The translations under genes and the position numbers were made by a program. The notes below the pieces were generated by a model, which saw only the letters and a program-made list of their open reading frames with translations, was not told the DNA's origin and did not search any database. This document shows, in pieces, positions 7,812 through 16,404 of a stretch of 64,000 bases of DNA; the first letter of the stretch is position 1, and every line of letters begins with the position of its first letter. Source of the DNA: Rhodothermales bacterium (GTDB taxonomy: Bacteria; Bacteroidota; Rhodothermia; Rhodothermales; UBA10348); NCBI GenBank assembly GCA_017643395.1, contig JAEPNP010000007.1, forward strand, positions 85,030-149,029, written 5' to 3'.

Positions 7812-8689
7812 CAGACTCCGGCGAGTTCGCGTTGCTGGAGGTGAGCGACCAGAAACTCGTGCAGACTTTCAGCTGCCGAACCGGTGGCTTCGGTGCCACG
7901 GTACAGCCCGATGCGCGCTTCAAGGGGCTGGGGAAGCCCGGTCTCAGGGCCCAAAACATCCATATCGTCGGTTACGGCTGACTCAGCAATGATGCCGAGG
8001 CCGAGACCGGCCCGAATCGCCGCCTGCGTGGCAAGCAGGCTGATGCTCGAGAAGACCACGTCCGTTTCGATGCCGTTGTCGCCCATCTGCGTCATGGCCG
8101 CGCGACAACCGGCACATGGCGAATCCACTGGATCGATGATGACCGGCACGGGCCGCTCCTGGAGGAAGTCGGCTTCGACGCTTTGCGCCCACACGTAGGG
8201 CTCCGTCCAAAGCGGTGTCGCGGGGATCTCCGAGTAGGCCGTATTGGCGATGGCCAGGCAGAGGTCATTGGCCTGGATCATTCGGGCGAGCTCCCAACTG
8301 GTGGAGACCTCCAGTTCAATGCGAATCTCGGCGGCCAAGCGGCCGAAACGGGTCAATAGGCGCACCAGGCGGCCATGGGCCACCTCCTCCAACACACCCA
8401 CCCGCACGGTTCCGCGCGCCTCGACCAAACTCAGCCGGGCCAGCGCCTCCTCATTGAGTTCTAGCATGCGCACGGCGTAGCCATGAAGTAGCCGGCCCGA
8501 CTCCGTGAGCCTGGAAACCCGACCTGACCGATCAAAGAGCTTTGTGGAGAGCTGCTCTTCGAGCCGCTTTATCTGCAGGCTGAGTGCCGGCTGCGATCTG
8601 TACAGACGCTCGGCCGCCTCGGTGTAGCTGCCGGTCTCCGCGATGGTCACAAAGGAGCGCAATTGGTCGAGGGACAAGGACTCGATCAT
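7811..8689 (-). CDS. LysR-family transcriptional regulator
   Basis: A 292-residue protein starting at ATG 8689 (MIESLSLDQLRSFVTIAETG); a TTG two codons earlier is less likely. The winged HTH is at residues 5-65 (YTEAAERLYRSQPALSLQIK, LEEQLSTKLFDRSGR) and a LysR substrate-binding domain follows (about 90-290). The latter has a Cys pair in DSPCAGCRAAM, which could bind a metal or be redox-sensitive. It overlaps the TRIC-type gene by one base and faces the EamA exporter across an AT-rich divergent region with a palindrome, so either neighbour may be a target. The effector is unknown. Confidence 0.93.
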   Translation of the reverse strand: MIESLSLDQLRSFVTIAETGSYTEAAERLYRSQPALSLQIKRLEEQLSTKLFDRSGRVSRLTESGRLLHGYAVRMLELNEEALARLSLVEARGTVRVGVLEEVAHGRLVRLLTRFGRLAAEIRIELEVSTSWELARMIQANDLCLAIANTAYSEIPATPLWTEPYVWAQSVEADFLQERPVPVIIDPVDSPCAGCRAAMTQMGDNGIETDVVFSSISLLATQAAIRAGLGLGIIAESAVTDDMDVLGPETGLPQPLEARIGLYRGTEATGSAAESLHEFLVAHLQQRELAGV

Positions 8690-8711
8690 AAGCAAAGTTT
8701 ATCGCGACGAT

Positions 8712-8719
8712 GAATATTA
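8712..8719 (-). promoter_or_regulatory. Promoter-like box TAATATTC before lysR
   Basis: On the minus strand TAATATTC ends exactly 22 nt before the lysR ATG at 8689, the spacing seen for several other starts in this window. It touches the left arm of the palindrome at 8719-8740. Confidence 0.4.
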
Positions 8720-8740
8720 TTAATGAATCTAATTCTTAAT
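8719..8740. promoter_or_regulatory. Imperfect palindrome between divergent lysR and the EamA gene, candidate LysR operator
   Basis: ATTAATGAAT at 8719-8728 faces ATTCTTAAT at 8732-8740, an inverted repeat with one extra T in the left arm. LysR regulators usually bind such interrupted dyads in a divergent promoter. This is the most AT-rich stretch in the neighbourhood. It lies just upstream of the EamA-side box at 8748. Confidence 0.5.
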
Positions 8741-8747
8741 GCGCCCA

Positions 8748-8755
8748 TATGATCC
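8748..8755 (+). promoter_or_regulatory. Promoter-like box TATGATCC before the EamA gene
   Basis: TATGATCC ends 24 nt before the ATG at 8780. It is identical to the box before the DUF4199 gene. Confidence 0.5.
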
Positions 8756-8779
8756 CCTGAATCGAAACTGGAACCGCGC

Positions 8780-9964
8780 ATGACCAAAGCTTTCCGCCTG
8801 CAACTGCTGGCCGCGTTCGCTGCCATCTACGTGATCTGGGGGTCCACGTACCTCGCAATCGTTTTCGCGATCGAAACCATGCCCCCGCTCCTGATGCTGG
8901 GCGCTCGGTTCGGCGTCGCCGGTCTCATCGTATACGCCTGGGCCAGGGCCAAGGGCATCGCAACGCCGACCCGGACGGAATGGAAGAATGCGGCCCTTGT
9001 TGGCACGATGACGCTGGCGGCAGGCACGGGCGCAGTGGCCTGGGCCGAACAGTGGGTGCCCTCCGGGGTGGCCGCGCTGCTGGTCACGACGGTGCCCATC
9101 TGGATGGTGTTGCTGGAGTGGCAGTGGAAGCGTGGCCCAATGCCGGCCCGCACGGTCTGGTTGGGTCTGGGTATCGGAGTCGCCGGCATCCTGCTCCTGG
9201 TCAATCCGGCTGAATTGAGCGGCGGCGACACCGGCATGCTGTATGGCAGCATCGCCATCCTGCTGGCTTCAATGGTCTTTTCGGCGGGCGCGATTCTCGG
9301 GAGGGATCGCGAGCTGCCGCCGCGGCCACTCATGTCGACTGCCGCCCAGATGCTGACGGGAGGCGCCTCGCTGACGCTGGCGGGGCTCCTGAGAGGGGAG
9401 TGGGCGGCGGTTGACGTGGCCGCCATCACCACGGAATCCTGGCTGGCATGGGCATACCTCATGGTCTTCGGCTCCATCATCGCCTACGGTTCCTTTGTCT
9501 GGCTCATGAAAAACGCCAGCCCGGCCCGCGTGTCGACCTACGCCTACGTCAACCCGGTGGTGGCCGTCATCCTCGGCTGGCTGCTCGGCGGCGAAGAGCT
9601 CGGGGGCCGCGTGCTCATGGCCATGGTGCTCCTGCTTAGCGCGGTGCTCCTCATCACGAGGTTCGGGGGCGGGCGCCGACGTCCGGGCGGACGCACGGCC
9701 CGCATCGCCCGGGTGCTCGTCAACAGAGGCGGAGCGATTCTATCGGCTTTTGCGCACAGCATGGACGCTCCGGCACGCTCAATGCCCAGACTGAGAGACT
9801 CACTCGTAGCGCTCGAACAGGTCCCCCTGCGGCCAGGCGTCCGTGCTGGCGGCCGCTTGCCAGAGCGTGCCTTTGAGGTCGCTGAAATAGCCGGAGCGGT
9901 CCTGCGGCCACGAGTTGAGCACGGCCGCGATGCAGACGGAGAATCGGCATCCCATGTACGATGA
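8780..9964 (+). CDS. EamA-family (DMT) transporter, YedA/RhaT-like, with doubtful C-terminal tail
   Basis: The first ~300 residues are a typical drug/metabolite transporter: ten transmembrane helices in two EamA repeats, with YVIWGSTYLAI in helix 1 and STYAYVNPVVAVILGWLLGG near helix 9. These proteins export amino acids or other metabolites at the inner membrane. The family normally ends near LLITRFGGG (about position 9670). Here the frame continues for ~95 low-complexity Arg/Ala/Gly-rich residues and overlaps the convergent serine hydrolase by 165 bp. A small indel or lost stop near 9700 is plausible. The lysR gene next door is the likely regulator. Confidence 0.85.
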   Translation: MTKAFRLQLLAAFAAIYVIWGSTYLAIVFAIETMPPLLMLGARFGVAGLIVYAWARAKGIATPTRTEWKNAALVGTMTLAAGTGAVAWAEQWVPSGVAALLVTTVPIWMVLLEWQWKRGPMPARTVWLGLGIGVAGILLLVNPAELSGGDTGMLYGSIAILLASMVFSAGAILGRDRELPPRPLMSTAAQMLTGGASLTLAGLLRGEWAAVDVAAITTESWLAWAYLMVFGSIIAYGSFVWLMKNASPARVSTYAYVNPVVAVILGWLLGGEELGGRVLMAMVLLLSAVLLITRFGGGRRRPGGRTARIARVLVNRGGAILSAFAHSMDAPARSMPRLRDSLVALEQVPLRPGVRAGGRLPERAFEVAEIAGAVLRPRVEHGRDADGESASHVR

Positions 9965-11056
9965 GGTCCCGGGCAACGCTCCGGTGTGCGAGAATTCGGC
10001 GCCGGAGCGTTCCCAGCCCATCGAATACCAGTACGCAGTCCCCCAATACATGCCAGGATGTGCGAGCATGGCCTCGCGCTCGGAGGGACCAATGACATCC
10101 CCGCGCATTCCCGCGCCGTCAACCGCAGTCAGGAACCGTACCAGGTCAACTGCCGACGACGTCCAGCCTCCATGGGAGTCCATCGCTTCCAGGTAGAAGC
10201 CTCCATACTGGCGTTGAACGCGGGCCTCGGTGGGCGGAAACACGGACGACACAAGGGGCGCTCCCTGGTAGTCGTAGTAGGTCGCCTCGTTCGAGCCGGA
10301 AACGCGAGATCTCCCCACCATCATGCTCTTGACCCCGGCCGGAGCGAGCACCGTGCGCCGCACGTGCTCCTCGTAGGGAGTGCCGGACACCCGCTCCAGG
10401 AGGCGGCCCAGCACCGCGTAGCCAAAGTTCGAATAGGCGTAGCTGCTGCCTGGTGGAAAATTCAGTGGTTCGCCGAGCATGTAGCGAACGACGATATCCG
10501 CGGCCGCCGGGGGTTCTTGCTGGAGCGCCCGGGCGGCCTGCACGGGAATGAACATGGGGTCGAAGCCTTTGTCCCTGTCCCATCCACCGAAGTGGTACAG
10601 CAGGTGCCGAATGGTGACCTGCTCCAGGTCCGGGTTGCGCGCATCGCCTGGAGCCGGCTCAAGATCGGGCAGGAAACCGAAAGCGGAATCGTCCAGCCTG
10701 ATCGTACCCTCCGCAATCAGCTGCATCACGGCAACTGCCGTAATTGGCTTTGACAGGCTGGCGATGCGAAATCGAGTATCAGGCTCTACCCAGCGACCGG
10801 AAGGGATGTCGGCCAATCCGTAGCCACGTGCCAGCACCAGCCGCTCGTCCACGGTGACGGCCACGCCGGCGCCGGGAATGTCCCATTCCTTGAGCAGTCC
10901 AGGAATCAGGTTGTCGAATGCCGGCAGTCCATCGCCCGTCGAACGCGCCGGCTCCGGCTCCTCCCCGACACCCTGTGGGTCATCCAGACCCGGATCGGGG
11001 CCCGTAGAACTGCAGGCGACGAGCAGAAGAGCCAGTAGGAGGAGGAAGCCGCGCAT
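9800..11056 (-). CDS. Beta-lactamase-family serine hydrolase, lipoprotein
   Basis: A 418-residue protein from ATG 11056. It starts MRGFLLLLALLLVACSS, with a lipobox LVAC (cleavage before Cys), so it is probably a lipid-anchored envelope protein. The open frame extends 26 codons upstream but without a signal peptide at its start. Class C beta-lactamase-like motifs are present: SLSK in RIASLSKPITAV, YSN in YAYSNFGYAVLG and HTG in EFSHTGALPG. Predicted to be a penicillin-binding-protein-related esterase or peptidase. Its 3' end overlaps the tail of the EamA frame. It is separate from, and only distantly like, the serine hydrolase at 2789. Confidence 0.9.
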   Translation of the reverse strand: MRGFLLLLALLLVACSSTGPDPGLDDPQGVGEEPEPARSTGDGLPAFDNLIPGLLKEWDIPGAGVAVTVDERLVLARGYGLADIPSGRWVEPDTRFRIASLSKPITAVAVMQLIAEGTIRLDDSAFGFLPDLEPAPGDARNPDLEQVTIRHLLYHFGGWDRDKGFDPMFIPVQAARALQQEPPAAADIVVRYMLGEPLNFPPGSSYAYSNFGYAVLGRLLERVSGTPYEEHVRRTVLAPAGVKSMMVGRSRVSGSNEATYYDYQGAPLVSSVFPPTEARVQRQYGGFYLEAMDSHGGWTSSAVDLVRFLTAVDGAGMRGDVIGPSEREAMLAHPGMYWGTAYWYSMGWERSGAEFSHTGALPGTSSYMGCRFSVCIAAVLNSWPQDRSGYFSDLKGTLWQAAASTDAWPQGDLFERYE

Positions 11057-11144
11057 TCCTGTAAGAAAGCACTGTGGCCCCTTCCACACCCCTGACTGTG
11101 AGTGTGCGGTCTCCGCCGATGCATCACCGGTCACATCGCAGCGC

Positions 11145-12095
11145 CTATCGGGTCAAATCCCGGATGACAGACTGCAACGCGCTCCGCAGGTCTTCCTTCA
11201 GCCAGTCGCCCCCGTGCCTACGATCTCGCAGAAGCCGGTCCAGGGACACGTCTTCGTAGTCCTGATCCCTGAGATCCCGCACCAGTCGACGGTCCACGCC
11301 GAGGATCTTCATGGCGACCAGCCTGTCTGCGGTGAAGTCGTCGAGGCCGAGCGCACTCATCTCGTCCAAATAATCCTGATCCACACGGTAGATCCGGAGT
11401 CGGATGGCCTGTTCCGGTGTCAGGCCGCGCAGTCCGAGCTCCCTCATTTCAGCGATGAACTCCGCGTCGACACGGTGAATGCGGAACGCGATGAGGTCTC
11501 CGGCTCCGATGTCCGGAAAGCCCATGTCATGAACTTCATCAACGTAGTCCGGGGAGACGCCATGGATGCGAAACGCGGTGTACTGGTCAGGATCGGATGG
11601 CCTGACGCCGCGCTCCTGCATCTCGGCAATGAAGTCCGGAGTGACGCGGTGGATGCGGAATCCGACGAGGTCATCGCCCGAGAGGTGGCCGAGTTTCAGA
11701 CGCTGCATCCCGCGCACGTAGTCGGGAGTCACGCGATGGATCCGGTACGCTACCAGGTCGTCGGGGTCGAGTGACGTCAGTCCCGCGGCGGCCATCTCTT
11801 CCACCATGCCCGAAGAGACGCCGTGGATGCGGAAGGCAACCAGTTCATCAGCCGAGACATCCTTCAGGCCGGCTTCGGCCATTGACTCGACGAAGCCGGG
11901 GGTAACGCCGTGGATGCGAAACGCAATCAGTTGATCCGGCGATAGTCCGCGCAGCCCGGCCTCGTGCATGGATTCGACAAAGCCAGGGGTCACTCCGTGC
12001 ACGCGGAAGGCTCGTCGTTGATCGGAAGTCAGCGTGCCCTGGGCCGCGACGGGCCAGGCAATGAGCGCACACAGGAGCAGGGTGGTAAGGCGCAT
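11145..12095 (-). CDS. Secreted protein made of nine tandem 29-residue repeats
   Basis: A 316-residue protein with signal peptide MRLTTLLLCALIAWPVAAQ. Almost all of the rest is nine copies of a 29-residue unit, in two parts: AFRIHGVTPGFVESM, then AEAGLKDVSADELV. The later copies drift (RLRIYRVDQDYLDEM, AMKILGVDRRLVRDL). Conserved places are RIH-V, a Phe/Tyr-Val/Ile pair, Met, Gly-Leu and a final Asp-x-Leu-Val. Units of this kind occur as C-terminal tails of some M56/BlaR1-like peptidases, but here they form the entire secreted protein. The fold is probably helical and the function is unknown. Confidence 0.85.
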   Translation of the reverse strand: MRLTTLLLCALIAWPVAAQGTLTSDQRRAFRVHGVTPGFVESMHEAGLRGLSPDQLIAFRIHGVTPGFVESMAEAGLKDVSADELVAFRIHGVSSGMVEEMAAAGLTSLDPDDLVAYRIHRVTPDYVRGMQRLKLGHLSGDDLVGFRIHRVTPDFIAEMQERGVRPSDPDQYTAFRIHGVSPDYVDEVHDMGFPDIGAGDLIAFRIHRVDAEFIAEMRELGLRGLTPEQAIRLRIYRVDQDYLDEMSALGLDDFTADRLVAMKILGVDRRLVRDLRDQDYEDVSLDRLLRDRRHGGDWLKEDLRSALQSVIRDLTR

Positions 12096-12115
12096 GGCTG
12101 GAAGCAGGTTGGATA

Positions 12116-12131
12116 TGCTAATTTGTTAGCA
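12116..12131. promoter_or_regulatory. Perfect 6-bp palindrome TGCTAA-N4-TTAGCA upstream of the repeat-protein gene
   Basis: It lies 21-36 nt upstream of the minus-strand ATG at 12095 in a short AT-rich patch. It could be an operator overlapping the promoter. No cognate regulator is evident. Confidence 0.35.
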
Positions 12132-12143
12132 CTACGGGAGGAA

Positions 12144-12169
12144 TGCAAGGGGGTTGCAAGCCCCCTGCA
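12144..12169. other. Hairpin in the divergent region before the choice-of-anchor B gene
   Basis: TGCAAGGGGG and CCCCCTGCA pair with one bulged A around a 7-nt loop TTGCAAG. It is 160-187 nt upstream of the ATG at 12331. It follows no gene end, so it is not an obvious terminator; it may be in a 5' leader or be a binding site. Confidence 0.35.
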
Positions 12170-12330
12170 ACCGCGCTTTCCGGAGCCTGTGAGGCCCCGA
12201 TTCGGCCTCTCCGATTCGCGGGGTTTCAACAGAATTCTGCGCAACAATCGCCAATTGCTGGCCGTCTATCCGGCAGTTGTCCCGACCGCACCTCTCCCCA
12301 CGGGACGGTTTCCTGAAACCAATTCTTTGA

Positions 12331-14688
12331 ATGATGCAGATGCAGAACCTGACGAGGTCCCTCCTGATGGGTCTCTTGCTCGTCCTGGCCGGCACCGCGA
12401 ACGCCCAGTCGTTCGGTGGAGCAGTGGCTCTGACGGGAGACCAACTCCTCATCAGTCGCTCTTCTTCCGGCTCCGACATGGGTACCGTGTTCGTATTCGA
12501 GCGCGGGGCCGACGGAATGTGGACCGAGGGCGAGAGCTTCTCGGCCCCTGATGGCGCAGAGAGTGACAATTTTGGCCGCACGCTTGCCGCCACTGATGAC
12601 CTTCTGGTAGTCGGTGCAACCGGCGCAAACGGTACCGTGGGCGCGGGATACATTTTTGAACGTAACGCCGACGGTGCCTGGGAACTGGGCTGGTCAGGCG
12701 TGCCTGAAGGTGTGGACGACGGGGACTATTTCGGTCGCTCGGCTGCTATCGACGGGGACTGGGTCTACATCGGATCTGCCGGACACCGTGCGAACTCCGG
12801 GGCAGTGTTTGCCTTCCGCAAGGGAGATGACGGCGCCTGGATGTCGCATTCGCGCATTGAGCAGCCGACGTTTCGCCCCAACGCCTACTTCAGCCTTGCC
12901 ATGGCCGCGAGCAACGGCAATGTCGTTGTTTCCGCGCCCTTTGTAAGCGGAGGCCAGATTCATGCCTATCGCTACAACGAGGAGACCGATGCGTTCGACT
13001 ACACGGGGCTTCTTTCGGGCGATGAGGGCCTGCAGTCCCAGGCGCTGGCCGTGCATGGCAATTGGGCCTTTGCGGGCGTGCCCGGCGCCAATGACGGCAT
13101 CGGCGGCGTGCAGAGCTTCTGGTTTGACGCCTTCGCCGGCTCCTGGATCACGCGGGACATGCTGATGCCGTACGACGGTGTCGGCGGTGCGTTGGGTACG
13201 GCACTGGCCGTGGACGGCAACCAGTTGTGGGCTGGTGCTCCCGGCGCCGATGAAGGCAAAGGTGCCATCTACCGGTTCGAAATCGGTGTCGGCGCAATCA
13301 CGGGTGCATTCCGCACCAGCCTGAACGACGCCTACGCGGCGAGTGGCGGTGGCGCCACGCTGGCGGTCTCCGGCGACGTGGCGGTGGCGGGCGCGCCTTC
13401 TGGCGGCCCCAGCGGACTGGTCTACGTGCTTGAGAACGACGGTATGTGGCGGGACGTGCAGATCCTGGGCAGCCAGTCCGGTATGCGCGCCATCACGGGC
13501 GGAGAAGTGCAGTGCGAGGACAACGTGGCAGAGGGGTATGACTGCGACAACATCGACCTGCTGTCCTTCCTGCCGGTGCACGAAGTCGGCGGTGGTGCAG
13601 GCTCCGGTTCTGGCGTCAAGGTCAACGACATCTGGGGTTGGACCGACGAGGAGACCGGACGCGAGTACGTGCTGCTCGGACGGATCGACGGCACCTCCTT
13701 CATCGACATCACCGATGCCTACAACCCGGTTTACCTGGGCAACCTGCCCATGACTGAGGGATCGACCGCCAATACCTGGCGTGACGTCAAAGTCTACATG
13801 GACCACGCCTACATCGTCGCAGACGGTGCCGGAGAGCACGGTGTGCAGGTGTTTGACCTCACCCAGCTTCGTGACGTCGATCCCGCCGAGGCACCGCTCG
13901 AGTTTGAAGAGACGGCCCGGTACGATGGCATCGCGAGCGCGCACAACATCGTCATCAATGAAGAGACGGGGTACGCGTTCACGGTCGGCAACCAGATGGG
14001 TGGCCAGACCTGCGGTGGCGGCTACCACATCATCAACATCCAGGAGCCGGCGAATCCGCAGTTTGCAGGTTGCTGGGGCCACGAGGGTACCGGCAACGCC
14101 GGTACGGGCTACTCGCACGATGCCCAGTGTGTGGTCTACCGCGGTCCTGACACCGACTACACCGGTCGCGAGATCTGCATCGGCGGCAATGAGAACTCCA
14201 TTTCGATCGCTGACCTGACGGACAAGTCGAATCCGGTCGGCATCTCTTCCGCCAGCTACCCGAACGTGGCCTATACCCACCAAGGCTGGCTGAGTGAAGA
14301 CCATCGATTCCTGTATGTGAACGACGAGCTGGATGAGATTCAGGGCGTCGAAGGCACCCGCACGCTGGTATGGGATGTGTCCGATCTGGACGAGCCCGTA
14401 CTGGTCAAGGAGCACATGGGTAACAGCGCTTCCAGTGACCACAACCTGTACGTGCAGGACAACTTCATGTACCAGTCCAACTACGCGAGCGGGCTGCGCA
14501 TTCTGGACATCTCGGATCCGGCCAATCCTCGCGAAGTCGGCTTCTTCGACACGACGCCGGGCCTGTCCAACGGACCCGGGTTCAGTGGATCGTGGTCCAA
14601 CTACCCGTACTTCCCGTCGGGCACGATTGCCGTCAGTTCGGTGGGCGAGGGGCTCTTCCTCCTGAAGAAGCGCCAGATCGACACGTGA
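12331..14688 (+). CDS. Choice-of-anchor B family secreted protein with FG-GAP-like N-terminal repeats
   Basis: A 785-residue protein with signal peptide (MQNLTRSLLMGLLLVLAGTA, then NAQS). Residues ~27-370 hold FG-GAP/integrin-propeller-like repeats of type GDxLxVGAPGxxGxGAVYxF (GDQLLISRSSSGSDMGTVFV, NQLWAGAPGADEGKGAIYRF). Residues ~375-785 match the choice-of-anchor B domain: LLSFLPVHEVGGGAGSGSGV, VNDIWGWTDEETGREYVLLG and later LVIVD-like strands. Such proteins are exported in marine Bacteroidota and Gammaproteobacteria; their role is not known. There is no T9SS C-terminal domain, which leaves the mode of surface attachment open. A strong terminator follows the stop. Confidence 0.88.
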   Translation: MMQMQNLTRSLLMGLLLVLAGTANAQSFGGAVALTGDQLLISRSSSGSDMGTVFVFERGADGMWTEGESFSAPDGAESDNFGRTLAATDDLLVVGATGANGTVGAGYIFERNADGAWELGWSGVPEGVDDGDYFGRSAAIDGDWVYIGSAGHRANSGAVFAFRKGDDGAWMSHSRIEQPTFRPNAYFSLAMAASNGNVVVSAPFVSGGQIHAYRYNEETDAFDYTGLLSGDEGLQSQALAVHGNWAFAGVPGANDGIGGVQSFWFDAFAGSWITRDMLMPYDGVGGALGTALAVDGNQLWAGAPGADEGKGAIYRFEIGVGAITGAFRTSLNDAYAASGGGATLAVSGDVAVAGAPSGGPSGLVYVLENDGMWRDVQILGSQSGMRAITGGEVQCEDNVAEGYDCDNIDLLSFLPVHEVGGGAGSGSGVKVNDIWGWTDEETGREYVLLGRIDGTSFIDITDAYNPVYLGNLPMTEGSTANTWRDVKVYMDHAYIVADGAGEHGVQVFDLTQLRDVDPAEAPLEFEETARYDGIASAHNIVINEETGYAFTVGNQMGGQTCGGGYHIINIQEPANPQFAGCWGHEGTGNAGTGYSHDAQCVVYRGPDTDYTGREICIGGNENSISIADLTDKSNPVGISSASYPNVAYTHQGWLSEDHRFLYVNDELDEIQGVEGTRTLVWDVSDLDEPVLVKEHMGNSASSDHNLYVQDNFMYQSNYASGLRILDISDPANPREVGFFDTTPGLSNGPGFSGSWSNYPYFPSGTIAVSSVGEGLFLLKKRQIDT

Positions 14689-14713
14689 CCTGATTCGCTC
14701 TCGCGGCGAGTTG

Positions 14714-14750
14714 AAAAGGGCCTCCGGGATGCTTTCCCGGAGGCCCTTTT
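14714..14750. terminator. Bidirectional intrinsic terminator
   Basis: A 16-bp perfect stem runs from AAAAGGGCCTCCGGGA (14714-14729) to its complement (14735-14750) around the loop TGCTT, with T5 on the plus strand and an A/T flank for the minus strand. It lies between the converging choice-of-anchor B gene and the M20 peptidase gene and serves both. Confidence 0.92.
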
Positions 14751-14754
14751 TGCG

Positions 14755-16206
14755 TCAGTCCAGATCGGTCAGCAGTGCGTGATAGAACGCAACGGCCGGG
14801 GCCAATTGGGCCTCGGGGAGCCGTTCGTCGACCCCGTGCAGCAGAATCCCGTCTCTTGACGGGAAGACTTCGAATGGGATGAACCGGTAGATCCGGTCTG
14901 TCAGCGCAGCAAAATGCTTCGCGTCCGTGCCGCCGGTCGTCATGTATGGCGCGAGCACGACCGAGTCGCCGAATGCCGCGGAGACAGAGCGCACGATGTC
15001 GTCATAGCCGGGGCCTGAGGTTGGTGCCACGCCCACGGCCGGGCGTCCCGTCGCAGACGCTACAGTCACGTTCGGGTGCTGTCGCAGCGTGTGCTCCAAA
15101 TGCGTCACGACGTCGTAGTCCGAGTCGCCCGGCATCAGCCGAAAGTTGATCACGGCGCGAGCCCGATCCGGGAGCACATTCGGCTTGGTGCCGGCATCCA
15201 GCATGGTAAACGCCATCGTCGTTCTAATCACGGCGTTGGTCGATGCCGAGCCTGCCAGCACGGCGCGAATCAGCGGGCCAAACAACCATTTGTTGGCAAA
15301 GAGCACTCGGTAGTGCAGCGGCATGTGGGGGGCAACGGCCTCGAAGAGAGCCCACGTCGCACCGTCCAGCCGGGCCGGCATCGGTTGTTCGGCGATGTCG
15401 TCCAGCGCGGCAGCAAGGTTGCTGATCGCCATCGAGCGCGGAGGAATGGAACTGTGCCCCCCGTCCCCGGAGGCTTCGAGAGTGATGTTCGCGTAGCCCT
15501 TTTCTGCAACTCCGACGACGGCCACAGGCCTGGTGACCCCTGGCACTGCGCCGTGCGTCACAAAGCCTCCCTCGTCGAGCACCCAAGCCGGCGCCACGCC
15601 CCGAGCGGCCAGGAGGGCGGTGATCGCAGCCATTCCGTGCTCGCCGCCGATCTCCTCGTCGTGCCCGAATGCCAGGTGCACGGTCCTGGCAGGAGTGAAT
15701 CCCGACTGCACAAGGGACTCGACGGTTTCCAGGATCGCAACGAGCGATCCCTTGTCATCCAGTGTACCCCGGCCCCAGATCGTGTGCCCGTCCCTGTATC
15801 CCGAAAATCCGGGATGTGTCCAATCGTCCAGGGAATCCACGGGCACCACATCCAGGTGGGCCATGAGCACGACAGGTGGGAGAGTGGTGTCCTGGCCGGC
15901 CCACGTGTAGAGCAAACTCAGATCAGCTACTGTCGCACGATGCAGCGTGCGGTGCACCCCCGGCCACGCCCCCTCCAGGTAGGCATGCAACAAACGGAAC
16001 GCGGCGGTATCCGCGGGCGCATCCTCCAGCGATACCGTCGGGATGCGAATCAGGCTGCTCAGGTGCTGCGCAGCAAGGGGGGCGTCGGGTGGTGGATCCG
16101 TTGCAGGGGCCTCAGGAACGTGCGGACGGAGAAGCAGGCCCCTGACCACGGCAACCAGCAGGACCAGCAGGAGAATGACGCCCAGCCCTTGTAATGCGCG
16201 TTTCAT
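14755..16206 (-). CDS. M20-family metallopeptidase, membrane-anchored (CPS1/PM20D1-like)
   Basis: A 483-residue protein with an N-terminal transmembrane anchor (MKRALQGLGVILLLVLLVAV). M20 zinc-peptidase signatures are all present: VVLMAHLDVVPV (His ligand and Asp), IWGRGTLDDKGSL (bridging Asp), LAFGHDEEIGGEHG (catalytic Glu and Glu ligand), and TTGGTDAKHF with a late His in GILLHGVDE. The overall length and motif spacing match the carboxypeptidase S / PM20D1 branch, which hydrolyses N-acyl amino acids or peptides. The active site should face the periplasm. A TACGATCT box lies 22 nt before the ATG. The exact substrate is unknown. Confidence 0.9.
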   Translation of the reverse strand: MKRALQGLGVILLLVLLVAVVRGLLLRPHVPEAPATDPPPDAPLAAQHLSSLIRIPTVSLEDAPADTAAFRLLHAYLEGAWPGVHRTLHRATVADLSLLYTWAGQDTTLPPVVLMAHLDVVPVDSLDDWTHPGFSGYRDGHTIWGRGTLDDKGSLVAILETVESLVQSGFTPARTVHLAFGHDEEIGGEHGMAAITALLAARGVAPAWVLDEGGFVTHGAVPGVTRPVAVVGVAEKGYANITLEASGDGGHSSIPPRSMAISNLAAALDDIAEQPMPARLDGATWALFEAVAPHMPLHYRVLFANKWLFGPLIRAVLAGSASTNAVIRTTMAFTMLDAGTKPNVLPDRARAVINFRLMPGDSDYDVVTHLEHTLRQHPNVTVASATGRPAVGVAPTSGPGYDDIVRSVSAAFGDSVVLAPYMTTGGTDAKHFAALTDRIYRFIPFEVFPSRDGILLHGVDERLPEAQLAPAVAFYHALLTDLD

Positions 16207-16228
16207 GCCTTCGGGGGATTGGGACTTA

Positions 16229-16236
16229 AGATCGTA
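16229..16236 (-). promoter_or_regulatory. Promoter-like box TACGATCT before the M20 peptidase gene
   Basis: On the minus strand it ends exactly 22 nt before the ATG at 16206 and resembles TATGATCC seen elsewhere. Confidence 0.45.
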
Positions 16237-16280
16237 CCCCCACGTGGCCGATACCCCGTGAAAGCAATCCCGTATCGGCT

Positions 16281-16403
16281 ATGAAACGCCAGGCCCTCAC
16301 GCTGAACATTCTGCCCCTTCGTCCTCGCTGGACCCGCCTGATCGATCTGGTCAAGCCGGCCCATCAGCCCAAGTGGTGTGACGAATTGGCATGGTTCTGC
16401 TAG
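16281..16403 (+). CDS. Possible 40-residue small ORF
   Basis: ATG 16281 to TAG 16403 encodes MKRQALTLNILPLRPRWTRL followed by 20 more residues ending in CDELAWFC. It sits in the 198-nt gap between the divergently placed M20 start and the PIG-L stop. It has no clear ribosome binding site and no recognised family. It may be chance; two Cys and three Trp in 40 residues are unusual for random sequence. Confidence 0.2.
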   Translation: MKRQALTLNILPLRPRWTRLIDLVKPAHQPKWCDELAWFC

Positions 16404-16404
16404 G

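Noticed and set aside
12694..14442. 582-codon open frame on the minus strand inside the choice-of-anchor B gene
   Set aside because: It is an antisense shadow: no signal peptide or known motif, while the plus-strand frame has a clear family match over the same bases.
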